NCBI GenBank assembly: GCA_017411605.1
Contig: JAFQPR010000047.1
Coordinates: 1-32,416 of the forward strand
Length of the DNA stretch: 32,416 nt
Direction: 5' to 3'
From: Clostridia bacterium
GTDB lineage: Bacteria; Bacillota; Clostridia; Oscillospirales; CAG-272
The notes beneath the pieces are model-generated. The model was not told where the DNA came from. It ran no database searches and saw nothing but the letters and a program-made list of their open reading frames with translations. The position numbers and the translations under genes are program-made. This document shows, one piece after another, positions 32,340 through 32,416 of this stretch; position 1 is the stretch's first letter, and the number at the start of each line of letters is the position of its first letter.

Positions 32340-32416
32340 AATAATGTTTTTTATTCTACCGTCGTTTCCTCGCTCAGCGTACGCTTGTACGCTTCTCGCT
32401 TGTACTATTTGCGAAC

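Larger units (their letters stand above)
32212..32416 (+). repeat. Structured intergenic repeat, copy A
   Basis: It starts GGGGCTGTCGCATTTAGGC, then AACC, and matches copy B (minus strand from 183). It contains three hairpins: GGGGTATTGTG/CACAGTACCCC (32249-32277), GAAAACC-TAT-GGTTTTC (32314-32330) inside a longer GAGGAAA/TTTCCTC stem, and AGCGTAC-GCTT-GTACGCT (32376-32393). It starts 64 nt after the last permease stop. Landmark spacings (96, 55 and 15 nt) are close to those of copy B (91, 52 and 16). It may run past the window end. Confidence 0.65.

Noticed and set aside
32212-32416. Insertion-sequence end
   Set aside because: The opening GGGGCTGTCGC resembles some IS termini, but there is no transposase, no partner terminal repeat within the element and no target duplication visible. 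The similarity to the other window end, with paired changes, fits a structured repeat better.

Overview
The window looks like a chromosomal segment of an anaerobic, endospore-lineage Clostridia (Bacillota), probably a gut or fermentative species. The signs are a CotF-type spore-coat protein, a complete six-subunit Rnf complex in the clostridial order C-D-G-E-A-B, Na+-decarboxylase membrane subunits, strong AGGAGG-like ribosome sites, TTGACA/TATAAT promoters and moderate GC. Genus and species cannot be read from the sequence.

Layout. 1-183: a degenerate structured repeat, read on the minus strand. 201-659 (-): CotF/ferritin-like coat protein. 1028-3314 (+): unknown protein, UDP-GlcNAc 2-epimerase and inorganic pyrophosphatase, a tight operon behind an extended -10 promoter. 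3509-7745 (+): glyA, pepF and a PL22-type oligogalacturonide lyase. 7905-10109 (-): OadG-like and OadB/GcdB-like Na+ pump subunits and a HAD phosphatase. 10303-16016 (+): rnfCDGEAB followed by a lipoprotein that may be a relative of FMN-binding domains. 16182-17965 (+): metallophosphoesterase and ZIP metal transporter.

18540-32147 (+) is the most unusual part: one operon of about 13.6 kb behind a consensus promoter. It encodes a 1233-residue solute-binding protein with carbohydrate-binding-like modules, two separate MalF/MalG-type permease pairs, a beta-propeller-TPR-YIP1 membrane protein, and a 1258-residue DUF5696-type secreted protein. It has no ATPase gene. From memory, these families co-occur in Paenibacillus and Clostridia, but the system has no experimentally assigned function that I know of. 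It reads as a surface machine for capturing and importing a complex glycan. Two near-identical 15-bp dyads 64 bp apart upstream of its promoter could be its operator.

The second notable discovery is a structured repeat of about 180 nt present once at each end of the window in inverted orientation (minus strand 183 to 11, plus strand 32212 to 32393). Each copy lies just downstream of a gene and in the same direction. The copies have diverged, but two of their hairpins are kept by compensatory base changes.

Energetics: Rnf (ferredoxin:NAD+ oxidoreductase coupled to Na+ or H+) and the OadB-type pump sit side by side, and sugar uptake and oligogalacturonide cleavage would feed them. No tRNA, rRNA, CRISPR array, transposase or prophage gene was seen.
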